NCBI GenBank assembly: GCA_949357655.1
Contig: CASHTG010000001.1
Location: 3,720,001-3,784,000, forward strand
DNA: 64,000 nucleotides
From: Parascedosporium putredinis
Lineage: Eukaryota; Ascomycota; Sordariomycetes; Microascales; Microascaceae
Reading direction: 5' to 3'
A program made the translations under genes and the position numbers. Below, one piece after another: positions 59,511-64,000 of the stretch. The notes beneath the pieces are model-generated. The model had not been told where the DNA came from. It did no database searches and worked only from the letters and a program-made list of their open reading frames with translations. Numbering within the stretch: position 1 is the stretch's first letter; each line of letters opens with the position of its first letter.

Positions 59511-62500
59511 GTTGAAAACCGGCACTGGCACGAAAATAATCGCCTGCAACTCACTGCCGGCGCGGTGTGGTGTGGCGTACCTTTACCAGCCCTCCCGCCT
59601 TCTTCCTTCCCACGAATACTCAAATCGCTGATGGCGGGCGGACGGTGGTGTGCTCAACGTTGCCTCTCCCAAATTCACATGTCGTCACCTTCCCTTCTTT
59701 GGGAGATTGGGCTCTCTGATAGGCTCGTGTTGATCTCGAAGGTAGGTGCGGACCAGGGTGTATGCATCCTGCCGATCCCGAAAGCTAGGGATTTTTGTTC
59801 TCGACTGCCCCCTCCTTACCCTTTGTGGGCAGGCTCTCCGCGATCTGGGCCGGGCCCACACAAAGTTCCTTTTCTTTTTCCTTTTCTTTTTTCTCTCCCC
59901 CATCTCTCGCTCCCTTTTCCTTTCATCGACACGGTTTTGCCACAGGGCCAGCTGTACAACTATGTACGCAAGTACGCAAGTACGCTAGGTGCGGCCGCCC
60001 ACCCACCTGGCGCTTTCAGTGGGTTACAATCAGTCTCAGGGGGATTGAGGATGGCCAGAAAGGAAAGCAGTCAAGCTTTCTTGGCCTGTCAACCTCGACT
60101 TGCCCGAGAGACATCCTCAAGGTCTCTCAGTGTTGTTGATCCTTCCGTGCCACGAGACAGACTCAGAAGCATCCTGACATTGCTCCTTCCTTGGATTCTG
60201 CCTCTGGCATTATGCAGAATTGGTAATTGGGACAAGGTGGTTGGGTAGATTGATGCAACCTTCGTGCGCGTGCGGTCGCCTCCCACGGCCCTTGGTCATC
60301 CTCATACATTCCTTCAAACTAGCTTGAGAGGAATCGCCGGTCTCATTTTGTGACAAGCAGCTCGATGCAATTGTACTTTGTGTAACTAAAAGTACAAGCA
60401 AAATAAATCCATGAGCGACGACATTCATCGTCACTATCCTCGGTCCTCGCTGTCTTGCCGGTGTGGCAAGGTCCATTCGTCGTGCTTTTTGATACGAAGC
60501 GGGTTGTTTCCTCAGGCGTAAATTTCGGCCGGATGTGTTGCCAACCAGTGCCAAGCGCCAAGTGCCCAGAGCCCTCGGCAAGGCTTGAACGGACGACACG
60601 GACCTGTCCGTGGCGTGGCTTCCGAGGAGAGAGCGCCTATCAACGGGACGGGAATAGTATAGAAGCTGGTGGTTTTCTTTTTCCCCTTACGTTCTTTCCA
60701 TAGCTGACATCAGCCAACCCACTGCCGAAGCATGGCGGTGGTGGTCTATCATCAGCGAACGAACAGGTATCACAGCCCTCCCTGGTGCAAAGGAGAATTG
60801 CCAATTCCTCTCCCTCTCTCCATCATATCATCAATATTTTCTTCTCTCTCCTCCCTACCGCCATGACGAGGAACCCTTGCTTCAGGAGCTTATCACCCTA
60901 AAGTACAAGTAGGCTTGAGGCATTGACAAGGTAACTAGCCCGTCAAGAGTGGCCCTCCTTAGCAGCGTCTTTACACTCTCGTGGTGCGCTGCCTTGAAAG
61001 GAGCGGGTGGTGGTCGGGCTCCGGGGAGATAGCCCGGGAAAGGGCTTCTCAAATTTTGGGGGCCTAACTTTACGACCCCTCATGTCCACGCACACATACG
61101 AGTATCATATATCATGCACTATGATCCACGATGTTGTGGGGAGCGTTATGAGAAGCAGGATGGGGCGGGTTCGACCGCCATGCCTCGTCGCGTGTCGGGG
61201 TAACATGTTCATGAGCGGGCCAGGCCAGGCATTATCAGATGCCAATCTTAGAACCTGAGAACGGGGTCTGTCTGCCTGTATAAAGGGACCTTTAATCATA
61301 CTATTAATGGATTCTGCATCCTAGAGAGCTTGTGGGGTTCCAGTAGACAGCCCACACTCTAAACTATGGTTGAGCTGTTACCGACATCTTGGGAAGCCTC
61401 GTGAGGACGGAACAACGAGGCCCTTTCTGCTTGCTACGCGAGGTGACACGAAATCAAAGGAAAAGCCGTGCCATGGATCTGCTTCCTTCCAAAGACTCTC
61501 GGCACTCTGATCCGACCTTTGCCCTTCGCCCCTTCTCATCTCGACGACGGTACTCGGGAGGGGGCGGGTACGAAAGGTGTCGTCCGATATCATGATGAGA
61601 TTGTCAAGATAACATCAAGTCTGGAAGTTTTATTCATGGTGCCGATGGGGTTCTTTGTTTCGCGCCATACCCCTGGCAACTCTTGGCGTTCAAGTTGGAC
61701 CACATGCGTCCAGCGCATACCAAGGCGGAATTTGTCCATGTCCCCATCAACACGAGGCACTCGATCATGCCCGATGTGATGCGTGGAGCCCAGACAAGAA
61801 AGATCCTGAATTGCGCAAAAGGACCTTTGCTTCCACAGAGGGAGGCACTCCTTGGCGGGATGGGGCCAGCAAAAAAGTGGGTGAGGTTACGCCGAGGCTA
61901 GTGATTGGGGGAGGAAAATAAGATTGGAAAAGAAAAAGAAAAAAGAAAAAAAGACTTCAAGACCGTCGAAAGGGCAATAGAAGGCAGGAGAGAACGAAGT
62001 AAATGGAAAAGATAAGGGCCTAACCGAATTAGTTCAGCTTGAGTTAAAGCTCCCCACTGCCCAGTCCCAGTACCATTCCCCACTGGCTCCGGCGTCAGCC
62101 GATGGAGAGGTAACTCTTGACAGCAACAGCAGCACAGCAGATTCGGCTCAACGCGGTATATCATTTAAGCCTGGCCCCTCAGGACTTGATCCCTAAATTG
62201 ACCCCACTGGGTTGGCTCAAAAAGTTCGTCAGGGTCTGTCGGGGGACTTTTGGGTTGGCTTGTGTGGGCCTGGTTGGCCAGTCTGGTGTGATACGTGAGG
62301 AGCGGGCCAGGAGCCAACATGGTGCGGGCATGCAAGGACACACCGAATTTGATCCTGGATCCCTCGAGCTCTAAGCTCAGTCCAACTGATGGATCCTTTC
62401 TCCTGTCATGGAATTACAAGTAATAGCATTAGCGCCTGGCGTGGAATCAGGGCAGCCGGTGGCTTGCAAGATCTTGAGGGCACCCGCATGATGGATTCAA

Positions 62501-64000
62501 TATTGTTCTGTTCAAGCAATCAGACCCGCCTGACAATTGATGCACAATCCGAACAACCGGATGATGGCTGGTGTTAATGGGGATTATGATGGACCCGAGG
62601 CCCGAGACCAAAGAGGTTTTCATCTCCAATACTCTCCCTCTCCTCATGCCTCATGCGCACCCCCGCAGCCTTGAACTTGCGCTGGGATGGAATAGTTGGC
62701 CCATCGGGCCCGGCGCATGGCTCCTTCTTGGATATCTTGTTTCCAGACCCGGCCTTGGCTCGCCCGCTTCCTCGCTGGGAGCATTGGGCCGTTACATAAT
62801 GAATGGAGGGAAGCATCCGAGAAAAAGGCATCAAAAGTTCCATCGTTGCTAGTGCGCTGCGAGGCACCAGCACCAGAGCTGCACATCAGACGTTTGATAT
62901 AATACCCAAGGGGCTGGCACCACCATCCTGGCTTAGTGAGCTCATCCTCCTACGATTACTGTAGGAAGGGGTGAGGAAATCCTTGGAGTGAAGAACTATC
63001 GGCTATCAGGACAAAGTCGAGAGCTGGTGGGGGTAACAGCGCCACCCTTTACACCTTTTAGCTCTTGCTGTAGAACCTGTCAGTTGATTCCTATCGAAGG
63101 CTCGCTTCTTCGGCAGGATAGCAAGAGGCGAAGAAAGAAAAACACGAAGACGAAATTTCTCTTCTGCGCTCGTGTTAGCTAGCAGTTCTTGTTGTCTCGG
63201 TCTTGCTCAAGATGGTTTTTCATCTTCCCCACCTTTTGCCTTTTCTTAGTCTCTTCCTCGCTTGCTCTCTGTGGTTTCTTTCTCCTTTTTTGTTCTTTTG
63301 TGTTGAAAAAAAAAAACAACCTTCTCCACCAACCCCACCATCCTAGCGCAGCATGAATCCCCATTTGGGTAGGAGCACCAGGAAGGGGACACTGGAATGC
63401 CGGAGAGCTGGGCCTTTGCCACCACCGGCGTCAATTGACACTTGACGAGATCCCCGCGGTCAGCCGGCCGAAACGATGCTCCGGCGCCGAGCAGGCCGAC
63501 TTTGGGCACCTCCTCCGCGGCGCCACCTTTTTAGAGGGTGGCTTTTTTCCCCGCCATTTGAGGGTCAAGGTTGGCTGTCAGTCCGTCGAGGACCGCCACC
63601 GAGGTCAGCCAAGATCTGAGAAGCGCCGAGACTAGAGGAAGCTTGTCAATTTCCATCGCATAATGATTTTGGCTGGCGCGAGAAATTTGCCGAGGCATCG
63701 AGTTGATTGAATTGTAGACAATCGGAAACCGGCGGCTTTTCCCATATCGAAAAAGGCCAGGCCCTGTCTATAGAGGTTCTTAAGAGGGTCTATAGAAAGG
63801 AAATAAAGATTAAAAGCTACTGCCGAAACTCAATCTCTGTGCACCTCACCCTCCAGCTTCAACTGAGAGCGGACACCCTCAAACCCCCACACCGTCAGCT
63901 TGACCTACAAGGACATCTGTCGTGCGCATATAAAACAGTCTGCTATCTCAAGACAGTTAGACAACTTCTACCGCATCGTAGTACAATTGATTCGCAGGAC
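59511..64000. other. 4.5-kb stretch to the window edge, no gene recognised
   Basis: Open frames here (for example plus 59502-60248) have no recognisable protein character. Pyrimidine-rich patches lie at 59860-59930, 63225-63300 and around 60.8 kb. The last 200 bp look like a promoter for a gene beyond the edge (listed separately). Confidence 0.5.
63929..63935 (+). promoter_or_regulatory. TATA box of a gene probably starting past the window edge
   Basis: TATAAAA, a perfect TATA consensus, is followed by C/T- and A-rich leader-like DNA with no long frame up to base 64000. It suggests a plus-strand gene whose coding region begins to the right. Single-motif inference. Confidence 0.35.

Noticed and set aside
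59502..60248. 248-codon plus-strand open frame
   Set aside because: Hydrophobic run comes from a polypyrimidine tract (59860-59930); no domain, and the start overlaps the end of the RNA candidate.
1..64000. CRISPR arrays, telomere repeats, rRNA, intact transposons
   Set aside because: No spaced direct repeats, no TTAGGG arrays, no rRNA-like sequence and no transposase, reverse transcriptase or long terminal repeats were seen.

Overview
The window is nuclear DNA of a filamentous ascomycete (Pezizomycotina, probably Sordariomycetes). The evidence is short introns of about 65-190 nt with GTAAGT-like donors, CTAAC-like branch sites and YAG acceptors, together with fungal families: a CFEM GPI-anchor protein, a PTH11-type rhodopsin-domain membrane protein, a Tea1-like kelch protein and Raptor/Kog1. 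I see no bacterial operons, CRISPR array, rRNA, convincing tRNA, telomere repeat or intact transposon.

Layout: (1) 2.6-4.1 kb, minus strand, an unrecognised Ser/Pro-rich protein. (2) 11.0-12.7 kb, minus, a five-exon seven-helix rhodopsin-domain protein standing alone between two roughly 7-kb gene-free stretches. (3) 19.7-21.9 kb, plus, a coiled-coil protein whose first exon I cannot place. (4) 23.1-24.0 kb, minus, ADE1 (SAICAR synthetase), divergent from (5) 25.2-27.3 kb, plus, VMS1/ANKZF1. (6) 35.8-37.7 kb, plus, a secreted GPI-anchored CFEM protein, convergent with (7) 39.4-44.0 kb, minus, a Tea1/Kel1-type kelch and coiled-coil polarity protein. (8) 48.7-53.2 kb, plus, the TORC1 subunit Raptor/Kog1, convergent with (9) 54.7-56.8 kb, minus, a POT/PTR2 peptide transporter. 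(10) About 59.36-59.51 kb, plus, a structured non-coding RNA candidate carrying an SRP helix-8 signature. More than half of the window is intergenic DNA rich in polypyrimidine/polypurine tracts and simple repeats.

How the genes relate: they are mostly unlinked housekeeping and cell-surface functions. Raptor (nutrient signalling), PTR2 (peptide uptake) and ADE1 (purine synthesis) are all nutrition-related, but nothing shows co-regulation beyond single candidate bZIP sites. Tea1 and the CFEM protein act in polarity and at the cell surface. Vms1 acts in ribosome-associated quality control.

Most important caveat: eight of the nine protein genes are broken by single-base frame changes. I count 20, and every one lies at a run of 3-5 G or C: 17 look like a missing base and 3 like an extra one. 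Allowing for these, all eight reading frames close exactly in length and splice phase, so I read them as consensus errors in this sequence and not as pseudogenes. Coordinates are given on the sequence as supplied.
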